Assembly (NCBI GenBank): GCA_907163375.1
Contig: CAJQUW010007083.1
Coordinates: 62,001 to 126,000, forward strand
Length of the DNA stretch: 64,000 nt
Origin: Prostheceraeus crozeri
Lineage: Eukaryota; Platyhelminthes; Polycladida; Euryleptidae
Direction of reading: 5' to 3'
In this document: positions 36,114 through 47,172 of the stretch, in pieces
Layout of the letters: each line of letters starts with the position of its first letter
How positions within the stretch are numbered: position 1 is the stretch's first letter
Made by a program: the position numbers and the translations under genes
Notes under the pieces: model-generated
Told to the model about the DNA's origin: nothing
Database searches by the model: none
Seen by the model: only the letters and a program-made list of their open reading frames with translations

Positions 36114-37235
36114 TTGAGGAGCTCAGTTTCAGACATGCGATGCTAAAGAGATTTGATGTAACTCAACAAGGCAGAATAGATGACTGAGGTATACAAAAGC
36201 CCAAATGAAGGATGGCTTGCTCTTTGTGTATCACGAGCATGAATTTCATCTTCTTTTAAGTACGATTACAATCTCATTCTTCCACGACAATTAGTTCCCA
36301 CCGGACTCGCTAACTTTCTTGAGAACACCGCCGCAGCGTCATCCGTCACTCTGCGTTCGCTTCTCGCTTCTCTGATCCCCACAACAAAGCCTGTAGACGC
36401 GGTGGCGCCTCTCTTCCATCTCAGGGGACTCCGTCATCGGAATGTTTCGCAGGCTGAGTCATGAGATCTGCAAAACTGTCATCCAACTCCCTGACGCCAG
36501 GCATCAGGGAATTCGATCGTGGACGGATCCGCTTCGACAAGTAATCATTGTGGACGTCTCATAGATGATATCGTCTTCAGAGAAGAGTGATGGAAAAGCC
36601 TCTGTCTATGTAACATAGAAAGCCGAGTGTTACAATCGTCATCAGCTGTTTGTTCGCCTTGTTGGTGCCTAGTTGTAAAATCATGAGTTGTAATGAAGTC
36701 TAAGTAGAGACGCAGAATTCTCGGCGTGTTCTCTTTTGGAGCGTGCACAGAACTGAAGGTGGACAGGTGCGAAGTGGCTGGCAATGCATGCAAGATACAG
36801 AGGACAATAGCACCTGCGTCACAACCTCATGGATCAACACAAGAATGAGACTGTTACAGCAAAATTGAATGAACTGTATTCCTGAGAAAGAAGATAATAA
36901 TGAAAATATGCAAGGAAATAATAAATAAAGTAAAGTAAATGATAAACGAAAAGGAAAACATCGCAGAATGATAGAAGCGACATCCACGATCCTTCTGGAC
37001 AAACTAACTCGGTTTTAGCCACTTTATGGCACATGAGAAGTTGGTGGTGAGTGCATCACTCCCTCAGAGACGCAGAGTCCTTTTGTAGAGGCACTAGTTC
37101 TATGTTGAAGGCCTTTGGTGACATTTGATTACGGATAATTGGAAGATAGATGTCTCGTCGCACAGTTGGCTTTTTAGTGGTCAATCAACTGGTCGGCTGC
37201 TGATCTAAGTCACTGCTGCTAGGTAGTCTAAGGAG

Positions 37236-37240
<5 letters not shown>
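36114..37240. other. No recognisable gene
   Basis: Includes a more GC-balanced segment (36300-36540), without recognisable coding content, that leads into the GA microsatellite. Confidence 0.45.
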
Positions 37241-37270
<30 letters not shown>

Positions 37271-37477
37271 TAGAGAAAAAGAAGAGAGAGAGGGAGGGAG
37301 AGGGAGGGAGAGAGAGAGAGGGAGAGAGAGAGGGAGAGGGAGAGAAGAGAGGGAGAGAGAGAGAGAAGAGATGGAGAGAGGGAGAGAAGAGATGGAGAGA
37401 GAGAGAGAGGAGAGGGAGAGAGAGAGAAGAGATGGAGAGAGGGAGAGAAGAGATGGAGAGAGAGAGAGAGAAGAGAT

Positions 37478-37516
<39 letters not shown>

Positions 37517-38066
37517 AGGGAGAGAAGAGATGGAGAGAGGGAGAGAAAGGAGAGGGAGAGAGAGAGAGAAGAGATGGAGAGAGATGGAGAGAGGGAGAGA
37601 GAGAGAGAGAGAGAGAGAAGAGATGGAGAGAGAGAGGAGAGGGAGAGAGGGGAGAGAGAGAGAGAGAGAAGAGATGGAGAGAGAGAGAGAGAGAGGGAGA
37701 GAGAGAGAGAAGAGATGGAGAGAGAGGAGAGGGAGAGAGAGAGAGAAGAGATGGAGAGAGAGAGAGAGAGGAGAGATGGATAGAGAGAGAGAGAGGGAGA
37801 GAAGAGATGGAGAGAGGGAGAGAAAGGAGAGGGAGAGAGAGAGAAGAGAGGGGAGAGAGAGAGAGAGGAGGGGAGAGAGAAGAGAGAGAGGAGGGGAGAG
37901 AGAGAGAGAGAGACGGAGGGAGGTAGAGAGAGAGAGAGGAGGGGAGAGAGAGAGAGAGAAGAGATGGAGAGAGAGGGAGAGAGAGGAGAGGGAGAGAGAG
38001 AGAGAGAGAGACGGAGGGAGGTAGAGAGAGAGAGGAGGGGAGAGAGAGAGAAGAGATGGAGAGAGA

Positions 38067-38101
<35 letters not shown>

Positions 38102-38114
38102 AGAAGTAGAGAGA
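37241..38114. repeat. (GA)n polypurine microsatellite, about 0.87 kb
   Basis: Almost pure GA/GGA repeats with occasional GATGGAGAGA interruptions. Long Ser/Leu or Arg/Glu frames across it (for example 37205-38302 on minus) are artefacts. It abuts the 5' end of the LINE that follows. Confidence 0.97.
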
Positions 38115-38138
38115 CTTGTTAAGTACGCAAAGAAGAAT

Positions 38139-38534
38139 TTGTATAAAAGAAAATACAACTGCAAGAAATGCGTGAGCATGCTCCACCCATCAGATCTGCA
38201 AACTATCGCAGATGCTATCAAGAAGCTCGACGGTTCGCAACTACTGATCGAAGAGTACCAGAGAAGAGACTTGAGCAGGTGTAGGGAGATGGAGCAACTC
38301 ACTACCGAATTGCGAAGGGCCGATATGAAGATTGAAGAGATGGAAGAGGAGATGGAAATCCTACGAAAAGCTAAACAAGACCTGATGCTTGGTGCTCAAA
38401 ACTATGAAATTGAACTAAGAAAATCCGAGAGGCAAATTGACAAGTTGAAGAGGGCGAGAGAACATCAAGAAGAAGAAGACGACAACAGCCGTGAAGAAGA
38501 AACAAGAGAAGAAACACAGAGACGGATGACATGA
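38139..38534 (+). CDS. LINE ORF1, N-terminal coiled-coil part
   Basis: 131 residues. After a short basic start with a Cys pair, residues from about 40 to 125 are a highly charged heptad-like coiled coil (EEMEEEMEILRKAKQDLML, then SERQIDKLKRAREHQEEEDD). LINE ORF1 proteins use such coils to multimerise on element RNA. It ends ATGACATGA, where the following CCHC frame starts 4 nt back in another frame. The two may be one ORF1 split by a frameshift, or a stop-start overlap. The first ATG lies only about 25 bp from the GA tract, consistent with a near-complete 5' end. Confidence 0.7.
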   Translation: MYKRKYNCKKCVSMLHPSDLQTIADAIKKLDGSQLLIEEYQRRDLSRCREMEQLTTELRRADMKIEEMEEEMEILRKAKQDLMLGAQNYEIELRKSERQIDKLKRAREHQEEEDDNSREEETREETQRRMT

Positions 38535-38968
38535 AAAAGGAATTCGGTGCTATTAGAATCATGCTATCCGATTTGAACAGCAGGATCAAGGACATTGAAG
38601 AGAACCAGTCAGCTAATCACCAATACCAGATCAACAGCCAACAACGGAATACTAGAATGCCCAACCACCAGAACAGAAATGTCAACGGACATCAGAACTT
38701 TCGATACAACCGCCAGCCGCACAACAACTTTGGCTACAGACGTGTCGTGGTTTGCCATAATTGTGGCATAAGAGGACATTACGCTCGAAACTGCTACATG
38801 AGAGTGACAACGAACTTTAATCCACGTTACCACGATTGTCAAAGATACCAACGTCCGATCTGGCACAGTTATCGACCAAGTCCTAAAGATGGTATCATCA
38901 GCGACCGCTATACCAACAACCGAACTTCTACGTCCCTCCAGCTCAACCACAGCTGCACGTGCCTGTGA
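38531..38968 (+). CDS. LINE ORF1, zinc-knuckle part
   Basis: 145 residues. The middle is Asn/Gln/His/Arg-rich. It is followed by one perfect CCHC zinc knuckle, C75-x2-C78-x4-H83-x4-C88 (CHNCGIRGHYARNC), the nucleic-acid-binding signature of LINE ORF1 (Gag-like) proteins. Its frame overlaps the end of the coiled-coil frame by 4 nt. The C-terminus is Ser/Thr-rich and unremarkable. The related elements at 50479 and 63245 carry the same knuckle. Confidence 0.75.
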   Translation: MKKEFGAIRIMLSDLNSRIKDIEENQSANHQYQINSQQRNTRMPNHQNRNVNGHQNFRYNRQPHNNFGYRRVVVCHNCGIRGHYARNCYMRVTTNFNPRYHDCQRYQRPIWHSYRPSPKDGIISDRYTNNRTSTSLQLNHSCTCL

Positions 38969-39097
38969 GAGATCAAAGTGCACCCGCTAAAACTGTCGCA
39001 GCCTCACCAGCCGCACTCGATCCCGCCGTATCTTTGATACTGAGGTAGGAGAGGAGACAAATGTATGTGATAATGATGAACATGATAAAAATGATGA

Positions 39098-39811
39098 CGG
39101 AACTTAAAAACGCTAAAATTGTTCTATGTCAACATTAATGGCTTAACGAAACATAATATAGATTATGCTGATCTTGTAGCTGATATTAATAATGCGGATA
39201 TCATCTGTTTAGCGGAAACCCATCTTGATTTTGAAAATGAACTAATTAACGTAGACTCTTATGATGCTCATCATTCATGTTTCAAGAGGAATAATATCCT
39301 AGGCAGAAACGTTAAAGGAGTTTCCATGTTTCTCAAAGAGAATGCTGATTATATAAATGCAACAAAAATAGTGTCGGAAAACGGAAATTTGATTATAATG
39401 AAATTATCTAACAAATATTGGATGGATATTAAAGAACTGCTTATCATTTTGTGCTTTCGTGACAATCGTGAATCGAAGCATGTTGAAGAAAATTTCCTAA
39501 ATAAAATAAGAGAATATATAGATCAGTATAAAATGAAAAACGTAATCATGATCGGCGACCTAAATAGAAGAATCGGCTCTCTGAGTGACAACGAATTTCT
39601 AGACATTCGTCATAAAACATCAGAAGATACAACTGTAAACAAATTTGGAAGAGAGCTTATTGAATTTTGTAATGATACATCGTTTGTGATAGCAAACGGT
39701 CGATTTGAGGAAGGAAAATGCACTTTTTATAGAACGCGCAATACAAAGATAGCTAGTCATAGATTGTGATTTGCCTGTCTGAATGCCTTCGAGGAAATAG
39801 AACCAAGATTA
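39098..39811 (+). pseudogene. LINE AP-type endonuclease domain, split by a transposon
   Basis: The open segment 39098-39769 carries endonuclease landmarks: FYVNINGL, the Glu in LAETHLD, and the metal-binding Asp/Asn in MIGDLNRRIGS. It is broken shortly after TFYRTRNTKIASH. The domain's final YTDHVPM (SDH-type) motif lies after the mariner-type insert, at about 41600-41615. The enzyme would nick target DNA to prime reverse transcription. There is no good ATG at the start: the frame opens at 39098 after a stop, so translation probably began upstream or by re-initiation. Confidence 0.85.
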
Positions 39812-39813
39812 TA

Positions 39814-41599
39814 CCAGGTGAGCGAAAAGTCTCTCCCTGATTTCAAAAGCCTGTAGTTTCAAGGCAAATATATTTTTAAGTTTAATTTTTCGTCTCAATT
39901 AAGAATGCACCAAAGTTTTATGCCAAAACAAGCATTTTGATCCACTACAATCTATTTAGTCACAGCAATTGCTCAAAATGACCTCCATCAACTGACACAA
40001 AGATCAAGTCTTTTCTCGAACGACTGAAAAGCAGAGTCAAGATGCGATGGCAAAAGTCGATTAGACGCTTCTCGAATCGCACACTTGAGACCCGTGATGC
40101 TGGTAGGCGCTTGTTTTTGAATCAAAGATTTAACGTGACTCCAAAAATAAAAGTCCATCGGGGTCAAATCTGCACTTCGTGGAGCCCAATGGAATGGGCC
40201 ATCGTTACCGATCCAGCGGTTACCGAAGTTAGAATAAAGGAAAAACTTCGTCGTGTTCGCCCAATGACATGGTGCACCATGCATGAAGATGGTTTTTGAA
40301 AACGTCTCATCCTCTTCATCGCAGGAATGGCAAATTCTTGCAGCATTTCGTGGTAGTCCTTGGCCTTGACCGTCGATTCACATAGGAATGGTCCTATCAC
40401 TCGATCGCGATACATCCCTGACCAAACACAAACTGATGGAGATTTTATTGGAAGTTCGTGAATTTCATGAGGATTGTTTTTTTCCCCAGATAACGCAGTT
40501 ATGGCGATTGATGCGGCCATTCAGATGAAATGTCGCCTCGTCGGAAAAAATACGTTGTTAAGATAGGCGTCATCCTCCGCTATTCTGGCAAGAAACTCGG
40601 TGCACATTTCAAGTCTGGCAGCTTTCTCAGATGGGTACAGGGTTTGAACCGTTGTACTGTGAAAGGGCTTCGTTCCTATATCCCTCTTCAAGTGATCTCG
40701 GATAGTTGAGTAAGGCATGCTCAATTGATTAGATGCTGAGCGAAGTGACGTTGATGGATGATCACTGAACAGCTGCTCGATCATATCATCACTTATCATT
40801 TAGAGATGGTCGACCGCTTCTGTCACGGTCGTGAACAGATCCAGTCTCTTTGAATTTTTTGAAGCACCCTGGAATGGTCTTTTCTGCTGGTTTGCTATTA
40901 TGCAGAGAATGCCACTTCCTCTGGACAGATGTCACAGATTTCAATTCTGCCATTAGCAGGACAATGGAAATGCGTTCTTCGGTTGATAGCATCGCGAAGT
41001 GAAATGAAAATAAACTTCTGTTCTCTTGATTTCATATCATATTTTTCATCACTAACACACATCTGAGTGAATCGTATTAATCAAAAGCAGACAATATGAA
41101 TCCAACTATTCGATTTATTTTGACAATAGATATTTGATCACAATGGTTTTACACATAGCAGAGAAGCATTTAAAAGCATAGATATCTGGACGACATTGGT
41201 GTCGGTAGTCTAGGCACATGCATTTCAATCTGGTCGCTTTGAAGCCGGTCAGCTATATTCTCTATCGCATTGACACATTAGAATCATCAAAAGCTTACAA
41301 CACCTGGTTGCTTCCAAGAAATTGAATCCAAAAGGACATTCACTTCAGCATGAACTTAGACAGTGTTTGCAAGTTTTTAGCTCATTTATTTATATTTTCC
41401 TATTTCATTTGCTCAATTTTGTACGAAAGCATCTCTAACCCTTGAGCGATTGAATAGATTGCAGTAGATCAAAATGCTTGTTTTGATATAAAACTTTGGT
41501 ACATTCTTAATTATGAGACGAAGAATTAGACTTAAAAATATATTTGCTTTGAAACTGCAGGCTTTCGAAATCAGGGAGAGACTTTCCGCTCACTCTGTA
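39814..41599 (-). mobile_element. Mariner-type (DD41D-like) DNA transposon inserted in the LINE endonuclease
   Basis: Long inverted repeats of about 150 bp form both ends (left CCAGGTGAGCGAAAAGTCTC, inverted right CAGAGTGAGCGGAAAGTCTC). TA target copies are at 39812-39813 and 41600-41601. Removing the element restores the LINE reading TTATACTGACC, that is ...LYTD, at the endonuclease SDH-type motif, confirmed by the related LINE at about 52760. The minus strand carries a broken transposase. Confidence 0.93.
39988..40992 (-). pseudogene. IS630/Tc1/mariner-superfamily transposase, DD41D (rosa-like)
   Basis: It starts MLSTEERISIVLLMAELKS, a helix-turn-helix ending GSVHDRDRSGRPS. It continues through AARLEMCTEFLARI to the first catalytic motif [10 protein letters not shown] (readable near 40545 only in a shifted frame). 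Then come [18 protein letters not shown], a QDGAPCHW-type motif and PRSADLTPMDFYFW. The second catalytic Asp reads His (FMHGAPCHW). From that site to the Asp of PMDFYFW there are 41 residues, the spacing of the rosa group. At least three frame changes or stops break it. The original enzyme cut and pasted at TA. Confidence 0.88.
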
Positions 41600-41601
41600 T
41601 A

Positions 41602-43898
41602 CTGACCACGTACCCATGTGTATCGAAATAAAGATAAAATTGCAGAATAAAATTGACAAAAAAGTTATTGATCGCCAAAAACGTTTACTGAAGAAGGTAA
41701 AACCCTTCAAATGGAATAAAGAGTGCGAAAATTGCTTCAACTTTGTGGAATTTCGGAGTAATTCTAATAAACTAATAAACGACATCAATGTTAATAATGC
41801 CAATAAAAATGATCTACAAACGATTATTTAATAAAACTAATGAAGCTTCAAAAATAATAAGTAGTTCTAACATGCAGACAAAATATACTCTCGAAACTAG
41901 AAGAATCAGGCAAGATTATAAAGCATCTGTAGAAAAATGGAAAAATTAAGCATCGAAATTTGGAAAGAAAAGCGAAAACTGCAATCTCTTAAGCTAAACG
42001 ATCTCAAGGAAGCTAAATATAGAAATGACAGTGAAAAATACTGGCAACTGATTAATAATAAAAGCAGCAAAACTAAAAAGCATCCGAAAACAATTCTTAC
42101 AGTAACCGACTTTAAAAAAGAATTGGAATTAAATGATAAAACTTTGACAGAAAGAAATAAAGAAATATCTCTGAAAAAAGTGACGGAAAGTTTGGAGGTC
42201 ATATATGATGATGAAAATCTCTACATGAGTATTACGAAAGACGAAATAATATATGCATTAAAGAATATGAACAATTCAAAAGCTAGTGGACCAGATAAGA
42301 TAGTCTATGAAATGTTAAAGAGACTGTATATGGTTATTAACAGAAATTATTCAGATACACAAAAATAATAAGGAACCACTATATCTTTGTTTCTCATTGA
42401 TTTAACGAAGGCATTTGACAGCATCCCAAAAGATAGACTGATATATAAACTGAGACATATGCTACCAGGGGGAAGATTTCTATCGCTACTGCATAAAATG
42501 CTCAATGATAAAACTTATAAAATTTTATTCAGTGGAAAAATGAAAGCGATGAATTTAGGTTGGAAAATGGAATACCTCAAGGCGATAGTCTCTCGCCTAC
42601 CCTATTTTGTTTGTATATTGATGACAAATTAGACAAAAATGAGCATATTGATGTTATTGAAATCGCCGAAATGAAGATTGCATCGCTAATTTATGCTGAC
42701 GATATACTGCTGCTGAGCCGTACTAAAGAAGGATTGGCATGCCAAATTGAAATTGTTCAAAATTATTGCTATGAAAATTGTCTAAGTATTAACTATGAAA
42801 AAACTAAAATTATGACAAATAACGACGTAAACAAATATAAAGAATTTAATATCGCCATAAAGGAGAACGTACATTCCATTGAAGTAGTAAACGAATACAA
42901 ATACCTGGGTGTATTCTTTTCAAAAATATGACAGAAAGCATGTTGAAGAATTAGGAAAACGAGGAAAAATATCAGCATGCATAACAGTAAAAGCTGTAAA
43001 AGATTTTGGCTATGTTGATGGAGAAATTTTGCGCAATTCGTTTGAAATGTTGACAATATCAAAAATGAAATATGCAGCTGAATTCTGTTTTGATAAAAAC
43101 CTTAAAGAATTAAATTAAATACAAGTACAGTATTTCAAAAAATTTTACTATTTGAAACGTACAACACCCACGTATTGTATAATTGGAGAATTTGGAATTA
43201 AACCGATAGAATTTCACTTTTATAAAGCAGCTTTGAACTACTGGTTGAAATTGAATCGAACTGATGATCATCAATTAGTAGAAGTATTTAATTTAATATA
43301 TAAGTATTCAAACCTTCCTAGCTACCGTGGCACGTGGACTACCAGAATGTTCAAATTAATAGAAAAACTTCACTTCAATAAGAATGAATTCAATCAAATT
43401 GAATCAATGAACTCGAGCCATGGTAAGCGAAATAAATATAAGAATTTGATAAATAATCGTTTAACTGAATATTTTAGACAACAATGGATTGAAAGTGCAA
43501 GAAATAGCAATCGAGGCTTAAAAAATTTACAACTTTGACTATTACGCTTTGAATGCAACCTAAAACAGTATCTCAATCAAACAAATGACGATAAAATAAT
43601 CATACCTATTTTAAAGATGAGAACATATAACCACAATCTTGTCACTGAAGTTGACAGATACAATAATAGACAATCTTACGAGTGTCTTTGCCTAAATTGT
43701 AGCTCTGAAGAAGTAGAAGATATAAAACATTTCATTTCTTACTGTCCGAAATATGCGGACACCAGAAGTCTTCTAATACCTTTTTTAGAAACCGATGACA
43801 GTACACATTTCTATGCAACTATGGACATTTTAAATCTCCAACAGATGAAATCTCTTGCAAATTATATACAACAAGCATCTGAAATAAGGGAATCTTAG
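41602..43898 (+). pseudogene. LINE reverse transcriptase with C-terminal Cys-His motif
   Basis: After the endonuclease end comes a Lys-rich linker. RT motifs follow: SKASGPDKIVYEMLK, FLIDLTKAFDSIPKDRL (catalytic Asp), NGIPQGDSLSPTLFCLYIDD, YADDILLLS (catalytic Asp pair) and KTKIMTNN. The C-terminal part ends in a Cys-His motif CLNCSSEEVEDIKHF...CPKY near 43690-43750. Compared with the related element at 53 kb, about 100 residues of the fingers are missing around 42370, and there are several frame changes (about 42578, 42905, 43120, 43540). It is not functional. Confidence 0.9.
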
Positions 43899-44312
43899 AA
43901 ATTTATGCAGATACTATGACGAAATTGTCACATTATATGCATGGAAATCGAAACGTATTCGCAGTTATGTGTGCACAGTTTACCATTGCTGCTCACTCCG
44001 ACAGAATAGATATCTGAATTGAGTTTGTCATTGCATAATCAAAGATACTAACAATTGACTTTACATACTTTCGATAGTCGTTTGCTGCCTGTTACATAGA
44101 TATTGATGAAAAACTTGCGCGCTCTATTGTGTGCATAGAAATACGAACGCTTTGCATTGATGTGTCTATCATTGATTGCAGCGCTGACTCAGATATCTAT
44201 GATCTACAAGACCAAACATCGATACATTCCATAGTTTGCATTGAAAGGTGGAACGATATCTCTATGCCGAAAGTCATGAAATAATGCTAATCAGATGTGA
44301 TTTCACTAAATA
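43899..44312 (+). other. LINE 3' untranslated region, rich in ATAGATAT-type words
   Basis: Non-coding sequence between the RT stop and the piggyBac insert. It is studded with CATAGAAAT, ATAGATATTGAT and TATCTATG words, as are the 3' regions of the other LINEs here. Confidence 0.6.
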
Positions 44313-46533
44313 TTAACCTTTATTAGCCGAACGTTCCATTTTTGGAACATGTTTTTATACCGAAATATTAAGTACAATAAGCGATAATCATTGCAATACG
44401 TCAATACAGACATTCCTATCAGACTTCACAGATATTGAAAATGTCTTCAACTTCCCTTTGGTTGTCTTTCAAAGCTGACAAAATATCTATGCAAAATAAC
44501 ATTTTTAAGATAAAAATTACTTTTTTGCTTTTTTTACTTGAACAACGCAGTTAAAGTTCCTCTAACATAATACAATCATTTTTACTTTATCTAAATGTCT
44601 AACATCATATAGCTGTAGAAAAAATTGTGCGAAAATGCATTGCAGTGGTGTCGGAGCACTATCTATGTGGTGCTCCATTATTGGAACGTTCGCCAAATAA
44701 AGTACAAAATTATGAAATCTTACGATATTTTGAGAATTAATCTGCTGACTGAAATCAAAACGAAAATGCTAAAACGAAACTTCTGCATTTCATTAACACA
44801 TCATAATTCAATAATATAGTGAACAATAGATCCACATGAGCAAAATCACATTACTATACGAGTAACACAATAGGCCGATAGATGAGTCATTGGCGGGCAT
44901 GAAGCACTTTTCATGCAATAGTTTTTGACACTTCTTACAAAATTTAGTGGTATTTTTAGAACATACTACACAGCGACCTTGTTTATCTGCTGGTACAATG
45001 AAATGGAATGAAGGATCAAAGCGGACACTGTCCACCAACCTTACTGTGGGACCACCAAGGCGTTGTCGCGCGAGTTGTCGCGCGAGGTGTTGCTTTAGAA
45101 GTGTCATAGTCACTTCTCGAAGAAATTCAATATGACTTATTGACGCATCTGGATTCAAATGACGATATACACGCCAAGAAGCTGCAACACAAGTGTTGAT
45201 GACGTTTATCCACAGATTCTACTACCATTTCTTACCATTGATCGTAGGCCGGTAAGATCCGAGGAGTCTGTCGTAGAGGTCCACGCCGCCCATATATTTG
45301 TACACTTTTATGGCGTAAGGTTGGCGAATATTTATCCGTTCTTTGTCTGTTGATAAATAACGAGAGCATTGCTGCAGAGGGTTGCATTCAAACACATTGG
45401 AAGCATCATTCACAACACGATTGTCGTTCCAGGCAATAACTAGTACTTTTCCTGTCGATATGATTCATAGACCCCGCGCTCCTTTTTCCGAAATAACTTT
45501 TCCTCTTGTATGATGGACACTTTGCAGTCCTATTTCTTGGGATCGTGCCGGTATCTCGAATATTATCGTCTGCTAATTTCTCCAACAACACAACAGAAGT
45601 AAAGGAATTCTCAAAAAATAGTGATGTTGCTGCGGGTATTGACACACATCGATACATTGTCGGACGACTCTTTCACCAAGAGGAGTTGCGGTCGCGCTCG
45701 TAGCTCGACCACAATACATGTCTAGGAAAAAGGGATAGCCACCTGGACTGCATAAAGACCACAGTTTATATCCAAAGCGAATTGGTTTCCCGGAGATAAA
45801 CATTTTGGATGAATGGTGGCCAAAATATGGTACCATACTTTCGTCAATGGCTAATTCTTTAGAAAATACTCCAAACTGAATCAATTTCTCTTTCAGGCTT
45901 GACATAAGAGGCTGAATCTTCGCAAGTTTTCCATTAGTGAGATGATTATTATCTGCGAAATGCAAACAGCTTTTAATCTTTTTAAAACGATCTCTGTGAA
46001 GATATCCTGAACACATCGAATTCTGAAAGTCCTCAGTAATGTGACTCATTTGGAAACCTCACGTAACCGGAGTACAGAAGTGCTCCATCATTCTACATAC
46101 TTCTGTAGGGGCTACATGTAAAAGATATGATGGTCCGAGAACTGCATTAGACAGTACTCAACAGTAAAATATCGCAGTGTTGTAAAAGCTCGCGGCGGAC
46201 ATCAAATAGAATAGAGAGCGTTGTGACATCTTTAACCGTCATACATAATCAAGTAGTGACAGATAAGTAGAGATAGAAATAAACAGATGCTGAACTTTCT
46301 GTCGGACTGAACCTTTAGTTTGACCTACTACGGATTGGCACAGGACAAGCTTTTTGAAACGTGAAATCTCACACCTATAGAAAAAGCCACAAGAAATATA
46401 ATGTTGATGTGTATTTCGATGAAAATCACCATTTCCAATGATAGACTTTGAATGGAAGCAGAATTTAGAAGTCTTTGACAGCATCAGATTTTTCCTAATT
46501 TTGTAGTTTAAGTGGCGAACGTTCCATTTTTGC
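44313..46533 (-). mobile_element. piggyBac-type DNA transposon, right end lost
   Basis: The left boundary is TTAA (44313-44316) followed by CCTTTATTAGCCGAACGTTC and a GTTCC/GGAAC palindrome. A subterminal repeat GGAACGTTCGCCA near 44685 recurs inverted near 46515. The right terminal TTAA end is missing, replaced by SINE-like sequence from about 46534. The transposase lies on the minus strand. Confidence 0.82.
44808..46049 (-). pseudogene. piggyBac-type transposase (DDE_Tnp_1_7)
   Basis: Reading from 46049: MSGYL-type region, RDRFKKIKSCLHFADNN, ELAIDESMVPYFG (first catalytic Asp), GKPIRFGYKLWSLC, FFLDMYCGR. Then FFENSFTS, where the second catalytic Asp of the usual DN.FTS motif appears as Glu. 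Next come TGTIPRNRTAKCP, YMGGVDLYDRLLGSYR (third Asp) and a C-terminal Cys-rich finger (CVVCSKNTTKFCKKCQ, then CF). The frames change between 45573-45657 and again near 45406 and 45222. piggyBac enzymes excise and insert at TTAA. This copy is broken and lacks one catalytic residue. Confidence 0.88.
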
Positions 46534-46581
46534 AAGCATGCCCTCTAACCACAAGGCCACCGGACCATCTGTTGAGAGCGT
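46534..46581 (-). mobile_element. Truncated head of the hammerhead SINE-like element, inverted
   Basis: The minus strand matches the first 50 or so nt of the unit at 46731: CTCAACAGATGGTCCGGTGG, then CCTTGTGGTTAGAGGGCATG. It stops at the piggyBac junction, giving a head-to-head pair about 150 bp apart. Confidence 0.75.
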
Positions 46582-46730
46582 GAATTAGCCAGGAAGGCAC
46601 TGCTTCAACGCAGGCACGTGGAGGGCGGACTGCATTCTGCAATCACTTAATACCGCATCCGAGATTGAGGCGCTTCACGCAGGCGCTACTCATTACATTT
46701 TTAGACAAGTAACCTGGCAATTGATAAATT

Positions 46731-46887
46731 TATCAAATCTCAACAGATGGTCCGGTGGCCTTGTGGTTAGAGGGTATGCTTGCACATCCTCTAGCTCCAA
46801 CGTCGCTGGTTCAAACCTACCCACGACTGATGAGGCCCAACAGGCCGAAACATGTCTCGTGGTGGTTGCATCTGTTGAGATTTGATA
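46731..46887 (+). mobile_element. 157-bp tRNA-derived SINE-like unit with hammerhead ribozyme and inverted ends
   Basis: Perfect 19-bp inverted ends (46731-46749 and 46869-46887) enclose a tRNA-like head starting GGTCCGGTGGCCTTGTGG, with an A-box-like TGGCCTTGTGGTTAGAGGG. A B-box-like GGTTCAAACC (about 46808-46817) follows. A complete hammerhead motif starts four bases later. No poly-A tail is visible. The combination recalls schistosome Sm-alpha-type elements and animal retrozymes. The inverted ends also make the whole transcript able to close into a rod. Confidence 0.8.
46821..46862 (+). ncRNA. Type I hammerhead ribozyme, all core bases present
   Basis: Stem I is CCACGA (46821-46826) with TCGTGG (46857-46862), six perfect pairs. 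The core is CTGATGA (46827-46833). Stem II is GGCC/GGCC with a CAACA loop (46834-46846). GAAA (46847-46850) follows, then a tiny helix III in which ACATGT is self-complementary. The cleavage site is GTC, after C46856. Every conserved hammerhead residue matches. Helix III is very short and palindromic, the arrangement described for retroelement hammerheads that work best as dimers. Self-cleavage is predicted from sequence only. Confidence 0.88.
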
Positions 46888-47172
46888 AGTTAACTCATTG
46901 AATCGATTGATGCATCCGTGTCACCTGAATCCACTTATTCAAATGTTTACATAAAACTTTCCATGAAATATTTCTGTACGATATAATGTTTATTGACATT
47001 TCAGTAGTCTCGTAAATTTCTCCTCTCCGCCAAGGTCCTGATGAAGCACTTTCTTCACTCATCCCATTTACCCATTTTATCATCATTTAATGCACGATCA
47101 TGAACCATTTTACCATCACATGATCATCTGTGTAATGTTTTGCCTTCATGGCTAATAAACTTCTGAGTTCTG
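46888..47172 (+). other. 3' end of LINE-1x
   Basis: Non-coding. It contains an AATAAA signal (about 47154) 10-20 nt before the terminus, which runs straight into GA repeats. Confidence 0.6.

Larger units (their letters stand above)
38115..47172 (+). mobile_element. Non-LTR retrotransposon LINE-1x, between two GA tracts, with nested insertions
   Basis: Order on the + strand: coiled-coil and CCHC ORF1 (38139-38968), AP-type endonuclease (39098-39811, interrupted by a mariner-type insert and resuming at 41602), reverse transcriptase (41640-43898), then a long 3' region to 47172. The 3' end reads GGCTAATAAACTTCTGAGTT and then CTG, directly abutting GA repeats. The 3' region holds a piggyBac element (44313-46533) and hammerhead-bearing SINE-like units (46534-46887). 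No RNase H or LTR is seen. The clade is uncertain; an RTE/Jockey/CR1-like grade with a C-terminal Cys-His motif fits. The boundaries are inferred from the GA junctions. Confidence 0.75.

Noticed and set aside
37205-38302. 365- and 333-codon Ser/Leu frames and Arg/Glu frames
   Set aside because: Low-complexity GA microsatellite translated; no domain.
46534-46887. Ordinary tRNA gene, from A and B boxes
   Set aside because: Box spacing is about 8 nt too long, no cloverleaf forms, and a hammerhead follows at once; a SINE-like head fits better.
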